Positions 35,226 through 44,963 of a stretch of 64,000 nt of DNA are shown here, in pieces (the first letter of the stretch is position 1; the number at the start of each line of letters is the position of its first letter). Origin of the DNA: Ginsengibacter hankyongi (lineage in GTDB: Bacteria; Bacteroidota; Bacteroidia; Chitinophagales; Chitinophagaceae). The stretch is taken from positions 186,001 to 250,000 of the forward strand of contig NZ_VYQF01000001.1 of NCBI RefSeq assembly GCF_008710285.1, read 5' to 3'. The notes below the pieces were generated by a model. That model saw only the letters and a program-made list of their open reading frames with translations. It was not told the DNA's origin and did no database searches. The translations under genes and the position numbers were made by a program.

Positions 35226-36596
35226 TTACTCATAATTTAAAATTACTTCTCCATCGGCTATTGAAATTGCTTCGCTTATGATCGCAAGACCCTCGTCAAT
35301 TTGCTTTTCGTTTATGCATAACGGTGGTGCTATGAAAATGTAATTCCATCTAACGAAAGTATACATGCCAAGTTCCCTGATTTTTGCTGCCACTTTATTC
35401 ATAACAACCATGTCATCGGGCTTTGCATTAAACGGCGCCATAGGTTCTTTGGTTTTTCTATTCTTCACCAATTCTAAACATCCGAGCAAACCTGTATTTC
35501 GCCAGTCGCCAATACTTGGGTGTTTTGTTTTCAGTTCGTCAATTTTTTGATCAATATATCTTCCCATGATTGCGGCATTTTCTATGAGATTGTCATCTTC
35601 GTAAATTTTTAAAACTTCAAAAGCAGCTGCGCAACATACAGGATGAGCAGAATAAGTAAGCCCGATAGGAAGATAGGTATCATCAAACTTTGAAGCAATT
35701 TTATCCGAAACCATTAAACAACCAAATGGCAAATAACCACAGGTAATACCTTTAGCCATTGCAATCATATCCGGAACGATATCATGATTTTGGAAACCGA
35801 ACCATTTACCGGTTCTTCCAAAACCACTCATTACTTCATCGATGATTAATAGGATTCCATTCTTGTTACAGAGTTGTTTTACTTTTTGCAAATAACCTTT
35901 TGGATATTGCAGACAACCCGATGAACCAGACTCGCCTTCCAATAAAATTGCAGCAATATTATTCGGTCCTTCATAAGCAATTATCCTTTCCAATTGTGCA
36001 ACACTTTCTTTTAGTAAATTTTCTTCACCATATTCCCAACGGTATAAATAAGGCAAATCGAAATGAACAAAATTCGTCGCCTGCTGTGAATCAACAGGGA
36101 TTTTTCTTGGATCTCCACTGGCTGTCATTGCTGCATTGGTAGAGCCATGGTATGATTGATAACGGGTTAGAATTTTATGTCTGCCCGTATATAACCTTGC
36201 CAGTTTAATTGCATTTTCAATTGAATCCGCCCCACCTAACGTGAAGAAAGCCTTGTTTAGATCACCAGGGCAAATTTCCGCCAGCTTTTTTCCAAGTTCC
36301 CCGCGGGGTTTTGTAACACAGGATGGCGTAACATAACTCACCTGTTGCATCTGCCTCATAACTGCATCGGTTACACGCTGATCGCCATGACCAATATTTA
36401 CATTCATCAGGCCCGATGAAAAATCAATATAACGTTTCCCTTCATAATCATAAAGATAAACTCCTTCAGCATGTTCAACTGCTATCGGGTTGGTTCCTTT
36501 TTGCTTGCTCCAGGAAAACAGGGTGTAGTCCTGGCTGTTTTGAATAATCTCCCCCGTTTCAGTCCCGGATGGCGCAACTTTTTCAATTGTATTCAT
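35226..36596 (-). CDS. Class III PLP-dependent aminotransferase
   Basis: A 456-residue fold-type I enzyme. The PLP lysine is in IAMAKGITCGYLP, preceded by the Asp of LLIIDEVMSGFGRTGKWFGF. Substrate-side phrases include GGADSIENAIKLARLYTGR and RYQSYHGSTNAAMTASGDPR. The best match by eye is to the taurine/beta-alanine/omega-amino acid group of class III aminotransferases. The actual amino donor is not readable. It is monocistronic; the promoter was not clear. Confidence 0.85.
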   Translation of the reverse strand: MNTIEKVAPSGTETGEIIQNSQDYTLFSWSKQKGTNPIAVEHAEGVYLYDYEGKRYIDFSSGLMNVNIGHGDQRVTDAVMRQMQQVSYVTPSCVTKPRGELGKKLAEICPGDLNKAFFTLGGADSIENAIKLARLYTGRHKILTRYQSYHGSTNAAMTASGDPRKIPVDSQQATNFVHFDLPYLYRWEYGEENLLKESVAQLERIIAYEGPNNIAAILLEGESGSSGCLQYPKGYLQKVKQLCNKNGILLIIDEVMSGFGRTGKWFGFQNHDIVPDMIAMAKGITCGYLPFGCLMVSDKIASKFDDTYLPIGLTYSAHPVCCAAAFEVLKIYEDDNLIENAAIMGRYIDQKIDELKTKHPSIGDWRNTGLLGCLELVKNRKTKEPMAPFNAKPDDMVVMNKVAAKIRELGMYTFVRWNYIFIAPPLCINEKQIDEGLAIISEAISIADGEVILNYE

Positions 36597-37159
36597 GGTA
36601 ATTCATTTCATTTAAAAAATTATAACCCGCAATTTAAGTTTCCCAGATCAAAACATTTCTCAATTTCTGCAATAGATTCCCCAATTGCTTTCCCATTTTC
36701 TCATGAACGCAATTCAGCGAATTGTAAAACTTTTCTTCTAATAAAGTTTTATATTTAAAGAAACCCTGCATTTGTCTTCGTCCGCGCTCTTGGTTTAGCC
36801 GGTTAAATGTTATTTGGCTAACCGGACGTTTACCATGATCGCAGAAGAGGGCAATCGGGTTTTTGAAAGCACGGCACCGTCTTTTGGAGAAATTACTCGT
36901 AGTTTGCGGGTTCCAGCAGCAAAAAAAATTCAACCTATGGCGTTTTAACGTGGTTATTTTTCATACTACTGGAATATTGATTAAGAATTGGGACGTTAGC
37001 GTAGGCCAAAAACCACAAATCCTCTTTTTTAATTTAAAATAAATCAGGATTTCATGGCCCGGTTTTTTAAAATTCAATGTAACCTTATGTTTAAACTATT
37101 AGGGCAGGGAATTTGTATTGACTGTAATCATTTAACAAACTAAACTTTTTAAAGCTTAT
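36597..37159. other. Large intergenic region before the signalling operon
   Basis: 563 bases between divergent genes. A 99-codon minus-strand frame (36634-36933) shows no recognisable motif and I reject it as a gene. An imperfect inverted pair, CCGGTTA (36799-36805) and TAACCGG (36819-36825), lies in the middle. The region should contain promoters for the aminotransferase and for the plus-strand operon that starts at 37160, but no perfect TAnnTTTG box was found close to either start. Confidence 0.5.
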
Positions 37160-38029
37160 ATGCATCCCCGAAATGCGTTGTTACTTTTATTTTTCTTCTT
37201 AAAATTTCATTCGTATGAAGGATGTACATCTGCTAAAAACAAGGTTAATTTACCATGCAAAGAATACGACCTCAGTAAGCCTTATATATTAAAGCTTGGA
37301 GATGCCCTTACTGAAATTTCCGGTATTTACTTTTATCCGAAAGACAGCAGTGTATTTGCAATATCAGATGAGTATGGAAATCTATATAAAATTAAGTTCA
37401 ATGAAAATTATCTTACAGAGAAATGGAAATTTGATAAAACACATGATTTTGAAGATGTGTTGCTTCATGATGGTACTTTTTATGTTTTGGAAAGTAATGG
37501 CAATATCGACGCTTTAAACTTTTCTGCTAAAGGAGATACCATTTTTAACCGTAAAAGCAAATTCCCCGGAAACGATAAAAAGAAAAATGAATTTGAATCT
37601 TTGTATTATGATAGTGATTACAATAAAATAATTATGATTTGCAAAGATTGTGAAGACGATAAAAAAAATACAGTTTCATCGTGGGCGTTTGACCCCTCAA
37701 ACGACCATTACATTCTATCTCAGTTTTTGATTAACACAAAAACAATTGCAGAAAAATTGGGCGAAGAGAAAATTAAATTAAAACCCTCTGCTGCAACCAT
37801 TAACCCGGTTACGAAAGATGTATGGATACTCGCATCCACTAATCAATTATTGATTGTAACCGACAATAAAGGTAATACCAAAGAGGTGTACACTTTAGAT
37901 CCTGTAATCTTTAACCAACCGGAAGGCATCTCATTTACTCCCTGGGGAGATTTGATAATTTCCAATGAAGCAGGCGATAAATATGGCACTGCTTCCCTAT
38001 TAATTTTTAAGCCTAAAAAAAGAGTGTAA
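37160..38029 (+). CDS. SdiA-regulated domain-type lipoprotein
   Basis: A 289-residue secreted or lipid-anchored protein (signal in residues 1-21, with a Cys at 22 in YEGCTSAK). It matches the SdiA-regulated family (PF06977) with a beta-propeller look: ALTEISGIYFYPKDSSVFAI, then DEYGNLYKIKF, DFEDVLLHDGTFYVLESNGN and IFNQPEGISFTPWGDLIISN. The family is often found with phosphatases, and here its stop codon overlaps the start of the next gene by one base (TAATG), so the two are probably co-translated. A role in recognising or binding a phosphorylated ligand would fit, but it is not shown. Confidence 0.75.
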   Translation: MHPRNALLLLFFFLKFHSYEGCTSAKNKVNLPCKEYDLSKPYILKLGDALTEISGIYFYPKDSSVFAISDEYGNLYKIKFNENYLTEKWKFDKTHDFEDVLLHDGTFYVLESNGNIDALNFSAKGDTIFNRKSKFPGNDKKKNEFESLYYDSDYNKIIMICKDCEDDKKNTVSSWAFDPSNDHYILSQFLINTKTIAEKLGEEKIKLKPSAATINPVTKDVWILASTNQLLIVTDNKGNTKEVYTLDPVIFNQPEGISFTPWGDLIISNEAGDKYGTASLLIFKPKKRV

Positions 38030-41000
38030 TGCAAAAATGCATTTTATTTATCTTGCTTTTTTTTGTCATCCATATCTGTTATGGACAGGCGGACTCTATA
38101 CAGGCAAGAATAGTACTTATCGGCGATGCCGGAGAACTTAATTATGGAAGAGCCCCGGTTATTGATGCAGCACGAAATCTGATCCCTCTTAACAGTAACA
38201 CTACCATCATTTATTTAGGAGATAACATTTATGATAACGGTTTGCCTGATGATATTATGCCAGGCTATGCAGCTGCGAGAGCAGTAATTGATTCGCAAAT
38301 TAATATTGCAAAAGGCACTCCGGCAAAAGTTATATTCATCCCGGGGAATCATGACTGGAACAATGAAGATCCTAACGGTCTTGAAATTGTCAATCGCCAG
38401 GATAGATACATAAATTCCAATGGTAAAAATATAATGTTCCTGCCAAGAGATGGATGCCCGGGGCCTGTGGAATACAGCATCAACGATGATATTGAATTGG
38501 TTATTTACGACAGCCAATGGTTTATAAGATCACCCGGTGAAAGGCCCGGAATTGAATCGGACTGCGGTTTCAAAACTCCTGAACAATTTTATAATGAACT
38601 GGAAGATATTATAAACAGGAATTCTAAAAAGCTAATAATACTTGCCGGCCATCATACCTTAAAAAGTTATGGAATTCATGGAGGATACTTTCGTTTGAAA
38701 CAACACATCTTTCCGTTTACTGAAATGAAACCAAACCTGTGGATCCCATTACCTGTTATTGGTTCTCTGTATCCAATTGTAAGAGGCATCTTCGGCACAC
38801 CTGAGGATCTGCATTATCCGGCTTATGCCAACATGATTAATAACATTGAAAATATCACGAAAAATCATTCCAACATAATTTTTGTCGGTGGTCACGAACA
38901 CACTCTTCAGCTTATTAAAGACAGCAGTAATTATTATATAGTAAGCGGTGGCGGATCGAAAACCACGAGAGTTTCTTACAGCAACAAAACAAAATACGCT
39001 GCCGCGGCTCTTGGGTTTGCTACGTTGGAAATATCAAAAAATAAAAATGTACATGTAGATTTTTATACAGTAAACCAGGATTCTGTACATCATGGTTATT
39101 CTAAAAATATCTTGAATTTTTCAGCGATTGCAACTGAACCAGCCGATACTTCAAAAATTCCCCAGGCAATTCCAACTGCAAACTTTAAAGACAGTGTAAC
39201 AGTGGCTGTAAATAAACAATACAACCAGGTTTCATCCATCCACAAATTTATCGCAGGAAAAAATTACAGGAAAGAATGGAGCACACCGGTACATTTAAAA
39301 GTTTTTAGAATTAACAAGCAATTTGGCGGCTTTAAAATTTTAAGCATGGGCGGTGGCAAGCAAACTGAATCTTTACGCCTGCAAGATAAAGATGGCCACG
39401 AATGGATACTAAGATCGGTTGATAAAGACCCAACGGGATCTATACCCGAAGTTTTGAAGCCATACATTGCTGAAAATATAATGAAAGATATGATTACCGC
39501 AGAACATCCTTATGGGGCGCTTATGGTTCCCCCTTTAGCAGATGCTGCAAAAATAGAACATGCTGACCCACAATATTATTTTGTTCCTGATGATCCGGCC
39601 CTTGGCTTTTACAGGTCAAAATTCGCCAATAAGATTTGCTTGCTCGAATTTCACGATCCTACTTCTGATGAAACTGAAACCAAAAGTACAGCAAAGGTTA
39701 TTGACAAACTGGTGGAAGACAGCAAGAATCACATGGACCAGGAAAGTGTATTACGTGCACGGCTACTCGATATGATGATCGGCGATTGGGACAGGCATTT
39801 TGATCAATGGCGGTTTGGAACAACGGATACAGGCGTTGGCAAGTTATATTACCCCGTTCCACGCGACAGGGACCAGGCATTTTTCTATTCAGATGGCTTG
39901 TTTATAAAATCATTAAGTATTGCAGCGTTGCCCTACCTGCAGGGCTTCAAAAAACATTACCCTGATATTAAATGGTTTAACTGGGAAGAAAGAAACTTTG
40001 ACAGGTATTTTATGAACAACCTCGATGAGTATGCATGGAAAAGGATCATCACTAAATTCCAGGCCGATGAAACCGATACTGTAATTGCTGATGCGGTAAA
40101 AAGATTACCTCCTGAAATATATAAAATGGATTCAGCTAAAATAACTGCAAAGCTAAAAAGCAGGCGGGACCTCATTCTAAAAAATGGGATAAAATATTAC
40201 AGGTTCTTATCGAAAGAAGTTAACGTGGTTGGCAGTAATAAAAATGAATATTTTAAAGTGTTTAATTCTGGCGACAACCTCCAGGTAACCGTTTATAAGC
40301 GAAAACGAAGCACTGACTCCGCCAGCGTTATGTTCAACCGAACGTTCAATTCTTCAACAACTAAATTTATTAACTTGTATGGACTAAATGGGAACGATAT
40401 TTTTGAAGTGGACTCCACGGCTAATAGTAAAATTAAATTAAGAATTATAGGTGGAAAAGGCCGCGATACCTTCGACATTAAGGGCAATGTAAGAAATGTA
40501 ATTTACGATTTTAAGCCAGACACCAATTTTATAATGCACTCTCACAAAACCAAAAATCAAATATCCAACGATCCTAACGCCAACCTTTATGATATAACCG
40601 GTTTTAATTACAATAGTTACAGGCTTCCATTATTAAATATTGGCTATAACCTTGAAGACGGGCTTAATGCAGGTGTAGGCTATTCATTAAAAACTTATAG
40701 CTTTCGAAAAGACCCATACTCCACCTACCAGGCCATTACTTCTCTTTACAATTTTAATTCAGGCAAGTACCAGGTAAATTATAACGGCGAGTTTAACGAG
40801 GTAATTAATAAATATGATATCGTTGCAAATGGATCCTTATTTAATACGGTGCTTAACAATTATTTTGGCCGTGGAAATCAAACAAAAATTGATAAAACAA
40901 AAGGTTACAATTTTTATAAAGTGCGCTACAATTATTTATCAGGCGATCTTTTATTAAGAAAAAGATTTCATCATCTCGTTGAACTCACTTTTGGTCCCTC

Positions 41001-41679
41001 TTATTATCACTATTGGAATCACACCTCAGATAATAATGGCAAAATACTTTCCCAGCCTTCGCTGGCAGGGCTTGACTCTGCAGATATCTATGCAGATAAA
41101 TCTTATTTGGGTGGCAAAGTCGCCGTTATTATTCATAATATAAATAGCGATCTTTTACCAACTCGCGGCGTTTATTGGAATACAGAAATATCATCATTAT
41201 TTGGCATAAATAAGAGCAGCAGGCAAATAACAAAGCTTACAACTGATATGACGGTTTATGCAAGTTTTAAGGATCCAACAAGGCTCGTTACTGTTTTACG
41301 AATTGGCTATGGACATATCTTTAGTGAAAATTATGAATATTTCCAGGCGCTTGACCTTGGAGAAAATAATTATTTAAGAGGCTTTAGAAAAAACAGGTTC
41401 TCCGGTAAATCTGTTTTTTATCAGTCTACTGAATTCAGGTATAAACTTTTTGACTCTAAATCTTACCTTGTACCGGGTGCAGTTGGGCTAATTGCATTTA
41501 ATGATTTGGGCAGAGTGTGGATTCCAAGTGAAACTTCACATAAATGGCACGATTCTTTTGGAGGTGGTTTATATTATTCACCTTATAACTTTGCAATTGT
41601 ATCGGCCACTGTTGCTTTTTCAAATGAAGGAAACCTTTTCAATTTTTCAATAGGTACAAAATTTAATATAACATTCTAA
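38029..41679 (+). CDS. Phosphatase / kinase-like / outer-membrane barrel fusion protein
   Basis: A 1216-residue secreted protein (signal residues 1-20). Residues about 25-330 are a calcineurin-like phosphatase: GDAG (32-35), GDN (64-66), GNHDW (106-110), GHH (207-209) and GGHEH (287-291) give the full set of metal ligands. Residues about 420-760 look like a FAM20/HipA-like kinase fold: LRSVDKDP around Lys466 as a possible ATP lysine, IGDWDRHFDQW (585-590) as catalytic loop and PRDRDQAFF with Asp613/Asp615 as metal site. Residues about 830-1216 are an Omp85-type barrel ending in FSIGTKFNITF. The kinase call is my inference; phosphatase and barrel are well supported. Confidence 0.75.
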   Translation: MQKCILFILLFFVIHICYGQADSIQARIVLIGDAGELNYGRAPVIDAARNLIPLNSNTTIIYLGDNIYDNGLPDDIMPGYAAARAVIDSQINIAKGTPAKVIFIPGNHDWNNEDPNGLEIVNRQDRYINSNGKNIMFLPRDGCPGPVEYSINDDIELVIYDSQWFIRSPGERPGIESDCGFKTPEQFYNELEDIINRNSKKLIILAGHHTLKSYGIHGGYFRLKQHIFPFTEMKPNLWIPLPVIGSLYPIVRGIFGTPEDLHYPAYANMINNIENITKNHSNIIFVGGHEHTLQLIKDSSNYYIVSGGGSKTTRVSYSNKTKYAAAALGFATLEISKNKNVHVDFYTVNQDSVHHGYSKNILNFSAIATEPADTSKIPQAIPTANFKDSVTVAVNKQYNQVSSIHKFIAGKNYRKEWSTPVHLKVFRINKQFGGFKILSMGGGKQTESLRLQDKDGHEWILRSVDKDPTGSIPEVLKPYIAENIMKDMITAEHPYGALMVPPLADAAKIEHADPQYYFVPDDPALGFYRSKFANKICLLEFHDPTSDETETKSTAKVIDKLVEDSKNHMDQESVLRARLLDMMIGDWDRHFDQWRFGTTDTGVGKLYYPVPRDRDQAFFYSDGLFIKSLSIAALPYLQGFKKHYPDIKWFNWEERNFDRYFMNNLDEYAWKRIITKFQADETDTVIADAVKRLPPEIYKMDSAKITAKLKSRRDLILKNGIKYYRFLSKEVNVVGSNKNEYFKVFNSGDNLQVTVYKRKRSTDSASVMFNRTFNSSTTKFINLYGLNGNDIFEVDSTANSKIKLRIIGGKGRDTFDIKGNVRNVIYDFKPDTNFIMHSHKTKNQISNDPNANLYDITGFNYNSYRLPLLNIGYNLEDGLNAGVGYSLKTYSFRKDPYSTYQAITSLYNFNSGKYQVNYNGEFNEVINKYDIVANGSLFNTVLNNYFGRGNQTKIDKTKGYNFYKVRYNYLSGDLLLRKRFHHLVELTFGPSYYHYWNHTSDNNGKILSQPSLAGLDSADIYADKSYLGGKVAVIIHNINSDLLPTRGVYWNTEISSLFGINKSSRQITKLTTDMTVYASFKDPTRLVTVLRIGYGHIFSENYEYFQALDLGENNYLRGFRKNRFSGKSVFYQSTEFRYKLFDSKSYLVPGAVGLIAFNDLGRVWIPSETSHKWHDSFGGGLYYSPYNFAIVSATVAFSNEGNLFNFSIGTKFNITF

Positions 41680-41681
41680 TC

Positions 41682-42908
41682 ATGGATAATAAGCTTTATA
41701 AAAAGATTGAAGAATATGTAACTGGGCTTTTTGAGCAAAAGCAAATTCCGGCATTGGTGTTTCATAACCTTAGCCATACACAAACAGTTGTAAAACGTGC
41801 GCAGGAAATTGCCGGACATTATAAAGTTTCGGAAAACGACATGCTTATTCTTTTTGCTTCAGCATGGTTTCATGATACGGGACATCTTTTTACTGAGCCT
41901 GCAAAACATGAAGAAAAGAGTGTTGAAATCATGGAGAAATTTATGAAGGATTATGTTGAAGAAGAAGAGACAATTAATGCCATTGAAGATTGTATCATGG
42001 CCACAAAGGCGCCAAGAAATCCAAAGAATTTATTAGGAGAAATAATTTGTGACGCAGATACGTATCATCTCGGCACAAAAGATTTTAAGAAGAGCAATAA
42101 AGAAGTTTTTGAAGAGTTCAAACTCAGGTTAGGAGAAAAAGATCAGGTTCAATTTAATGAAGGAACTATAAAGATGTTGGAACATCATCATTTCTATACA
42201 AGTTATTGTAAAGACTTACTCGATAAAAGAAAAATGAAAAATTTAAAAAAATTAAAAAAGAAAACGCTCGAACTTGAGGCAGAGCCACAGCCAAAAGTAG
42301 GTACACTTGCAGGGCTTGAAAAAGATAAAAGCGGGTTGATGAGTAAAGGCATCCAAACCATGCTTCGCCTTACATCGGAGAATCATTTAAAGCTGAGTGA
42401 TATGGCCGATCATAAAGCGAACATTCTTATCTCGGTTAATTCTATTATTATTTCTGTAATATTAAGTGTATTACTTCGCAAGTTGCAGGATGAAACTTAT
42501 TTAGTAATACCAACCATTATTTTTTTACTGGTAGCAGTTAGTACCATTGTAATTTCTATCCTGGCCACAAGGCCTAAAATGACTGGCGGCGAATTTACTT
42601 TGGAAGATATAAAACAGAAAAAAACCAATCTGCTTTTTTTTGGAAATTTTTATAAAGCAAGTTACGATGAGTATAACGCTGCAATGAGAGAAATGATGCT
42701 TGACACTGATTACCTGTATGGCTCGCTCATTAAAGACATTTATTACCTGGGCGTTGTGCTGGGCAGAAAATATAAACTCATAAGGCTGGCTTATAATATT
42801 TTTATGATTGGCATAATTGTTTCTGTTTTTGCTTTTGCCATAGCTGCATTTTTTAATGATGCTGGCAGCTCAGGCACACTGGTAAATGGCGCCGGTTCGC
42901 CACTTTAA
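41682..42908 (+). CDS. HD phosphohydrolase fused to a Pycsar-type effector domain
   Basis: A 408-residue protein. The N-terminal HD domain has His32 (VFHNLSHTQTV), the HD pair His64-Asp65 (SAWFHDTGHLF) and a later Asp in IICDADTYHLG, so it is a probable metal phosphohydrolase. A Lys-rich linker (about 180-205) leads to the Pycsar effector membrane domain (PF18967, DUF5706) at about 230-395: ENHLKLSDMADHKANILI, two hydrophobic helices, then the soluble part and a third helix near the C-terminus. In Pycsar systems this domain disrupts the membrane on cyclic-nucleotide binding. It lies two bases after the phosphatase fusion gene and 12 before ppk1. Confidence 0.85.
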   Translation: MDNKLYKKIEEYVTGLFEQKQIPALVFHNLSHTQTVVKRAQEIAGHYKVSENDMLILFASAWFHDTGHLFTEPAKHEEKSVEIMEKFMKDYVEEEETINAIEDCIMATKAPRNPKNLLGEIICDADTYHLGTKDFKKSNKEVFEEFKLRLGEKDQVQFNEGTIKMLEHHHFYTSYCKDLLDKRKMKNLKKLKKKTLELEAEPQPKVGTLAGLEKDKSGLMSKGIQTMLRLTSENHLKLSDMADHKANILISVNSIIISVILSVLLRKLQDETYLVIPTIIFLLVAVSTIVISILATRPKMTGGEFTLEDIKQKKTNLLFFGNFYKASYDEYNAAMREMMLDTDYLYGSLIKDIYYLGVVLGRKYKLIRLAYNIFMIGIIVSVFAFAIAAFFNDAGSSGTLVNGAGSPL

Positions 42909-42920
42909 ATGTAATCAATT

Positions 42921-44963
42921 ATGATGTATAACAGAGACCTTAGTTGGCTTGGGTTTAACTTAAGAGTTTTACAGGAGGCTGCAGATGCTGATGTTCCATT
43001 ATATGAACGGTTAAAATTCTTATCAATTTTTTCTTCCAACCTTGATGAATTTTTTCGTGTACGCTACCCCGAAGTAATCGCTCTTTCTCTTCTCGGCAAA
43101 AAAACAAGAAAAGAAATTCATGAATCTGATAAAAATGTTGTAGAAAAAATTCAGGATGAAATTAATCGCCAGCTTGATTTTTTTGGCTCAATTCTGCATA
43201 ATGAAATCCTGCCTTCATTAAAGCAAAATGGAATTATATTTTATTATAATGAAACAATCCGCATCGAACACCTTCCGGAGATAAGAGAAATTTTTCTTTC
43301 AAATATTCTTTCCTTTATCCAGCCGATATATTTAGATGGTAAATCGGAAAAGGGTTTTATGCCTGAAAATAATAAGCTTTATTTGGTAATAACCCTGGAA
43401 GATATTAACGGAACATTAAAGCAGGCAATTGTAAATATTCCATCAGAAAAAACTAAAAGATTTTTTACGCTTACTCCGTTAGATGGATTTGATTATGTAA
43501 TTTTTTTAGATGACATTGTTCGCGAAAACCTCGTTTTTATTTTTCCGGGATTAAAAATAATCGGGGTATATAGTATTAAGTTAAATCGCGACGCAGAGAT
43601 ACATTTAGAAGATGATTACCGTGGAAACCTGTTGAAGAAAATTGAAGGCCGGTTGAAGAAAAGAGATTTCGGTTTGCCATCCAGGTTTCTGTTCCAAAAA
43701 GGGATGCCCCTGAATTTGCAAATGTTTTTAATTTCCGCTTTTAATATAACCAACGACGATATGTTTCCCGGCGGAAGGTATCATAATCTAAAAGACCTTT
43801 CGAATTTTCCTGACTTTAATAAACACTTATGTTATCAAAAAAGAAAACCGCTTTCATCATCGCACGTTATGAACAGCGGCGATATTTTTGATATTCTTCC
43901 CGGCGATGATATATTACTTCATCTCCCCTACCAATCTTATAACCCAGTTCTGTCTTTTTTTAACCAGGCCGCGGTTGACATAAACGTATCGGATATTTAT
44001 ATCACACTATATCGTGTTGCGGAAGAATCTCATATTATTAATGCACTCATCAGCGCAGCAAAAAATGGTAAAAACGTAGTTGTATTTATTGAACTAAAAG
44101 CAAGGTTCGATGAAGCTAATAACATAAGATGGAGCCGTATTATGAAGGACGCGGGAATAAAACTCATCTACAGTCCCGCATTAATAAAAGTACATTCGAA
44201 AATAGCGTTGGTACGAAAAAAGAAAGATGGAATTAAACAATCATTCGCAGTTTTAAGCACAGGTAATTTTAATGAAATAACTGCACAATTTTATACAGAC
44301 CATGTATTGATGACAGCGGACAAGCAAATTATAAAAGAGCTTCGTCGCTTGTTTAAATATCTGCAATTGGATCATCATTTTAATAAAGCTAAAGACATTG
44401 AATTTAAATCTTTATTGGTTTCGCGGTTTAACATGAAAGAAGAATTAAAAAATCTGATTGATAAAGAAATTGACAAAGCCAAGCAGGGTGAAGATGCGCT
44501 GATAAGAATAAAAGTAAATAACCTTGAAGAGCCCGGCTTTATTAATCAACTATATAAAGCAGGCAAAGCGGGTGTAAAAATTAATTTAATTGTAAGAAGC
44601 ATTTGTTGCTTAGTACCCGGCATACCAGGCGAAAGCGAGAACATTGTTGTTAAGCGGATTGTAGATCGCTATCTGGAACATTCCAGGATATTAATTTTCG
44701 GAACTAAAGAAAATGCAGAAGTGATAATGGGTTCTGCCGATCTTATGACCAGGAATTTATATTACCGCATAGAGGCTGATGTTCGTATTAAAAATGAAAA
44801 TTGTAAAAAAGAATTAATAAAATATTTCACCAAACAATGGGATGATAATGATAAAGCAGTGATGCTGTTAGCAAACTTTCAGCAGGAAAAAATAAACGTT
44901 GGCAATGCAGAAAAAATTAATGCGCAACAATCTATTTACAATTTTTTAGAAACAAGGCAATGA
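42921..44963 (+). CDS. ppk1: Polyphosphate kinase 1
   Basis: A 680-residue enzyme that makes polyphosphate from ATP. The N-terminal domain opens NRDLSWLGFNLRVLQEA and has FSSNLDEFFRVRYPEV. The two catalytic domains of PLD-like fold carry the phospho-accepting His425 (IKVHSKIALVRKKKDG) and the second essential His587 (RYLEHSRILIFG), then GSADLMTRNLYYRIEADVRI. STGNFNEITAQFYTDHVLMT is also conserved. All catalytic residues are present and the length is normal (about 690). Coupling with a cyclase and a Pycsar effector gene is unusual: its last four bases (ATGA) overlap the cyclase start. Confidence 0.95.
   Translation: MMYNRDLSWLGFNLRVLQEAADADVPLYERLKFLSIFSSNLDEFFRVRYPEVIALSLLGKKTRKEIHESDKNVVEKIQDEINRQLDFFGSILHNEILPSLKQNGIIFYYNETIRIEHLPEIREIFLSNILSFIQPIYLDGKSEKGFMPENNKLYLVITLEDINGTLKQAIVNIPSEKTKRFFTLTPLDGFDYVIFLDDIVRENLVFIFPGLKIIGVYSIKLNRDAEIHLEDDYRGNLLKKIEGRLKKRDFGLPSRFLFQKGMPLNLQMFLISAFNITNDDMFPGGRYHNLKDLSNFPDFNKHLCYQKRKPLSSSHVMNSGDIFDILPGDDILLHLPYQSYNPVLSFFNQAAVDINVSDIYITLYRVAEESHIINALISAAKNGKNVVVFIELKARFDEANNIRWSRIMKDAGIKLIYSPALIKVHSKIALVRKKKDGIKQSFAVLSTGNFNEITAQFYTDHVLMTADKQIIKELRRLFKYLQLDHHFNKAKDIEFKSLLVSRFNMKEELKNLIDKEIDKAKQGEDALIRIKVNNLEEPGFINQLYKAGKAGVKINLIVRSICCLVPGIPGESENIVVKRIVDRYLEHSRILIFGTKENAEVIMGSADLMTRNLYYRIEADVRIKNENCKKELIKYFTKQWDDNDKAVMLLANFQQEKINVGNAEKINAQQSIYNFLETRQ

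Noticed and set aside
36634-36933. 99-codon minus-strand frame upstream of the signalling operon
   Set aside because: No motif, unusual Cys/Phe-rich start and no coding-like pattern; I list the region as intergenic.
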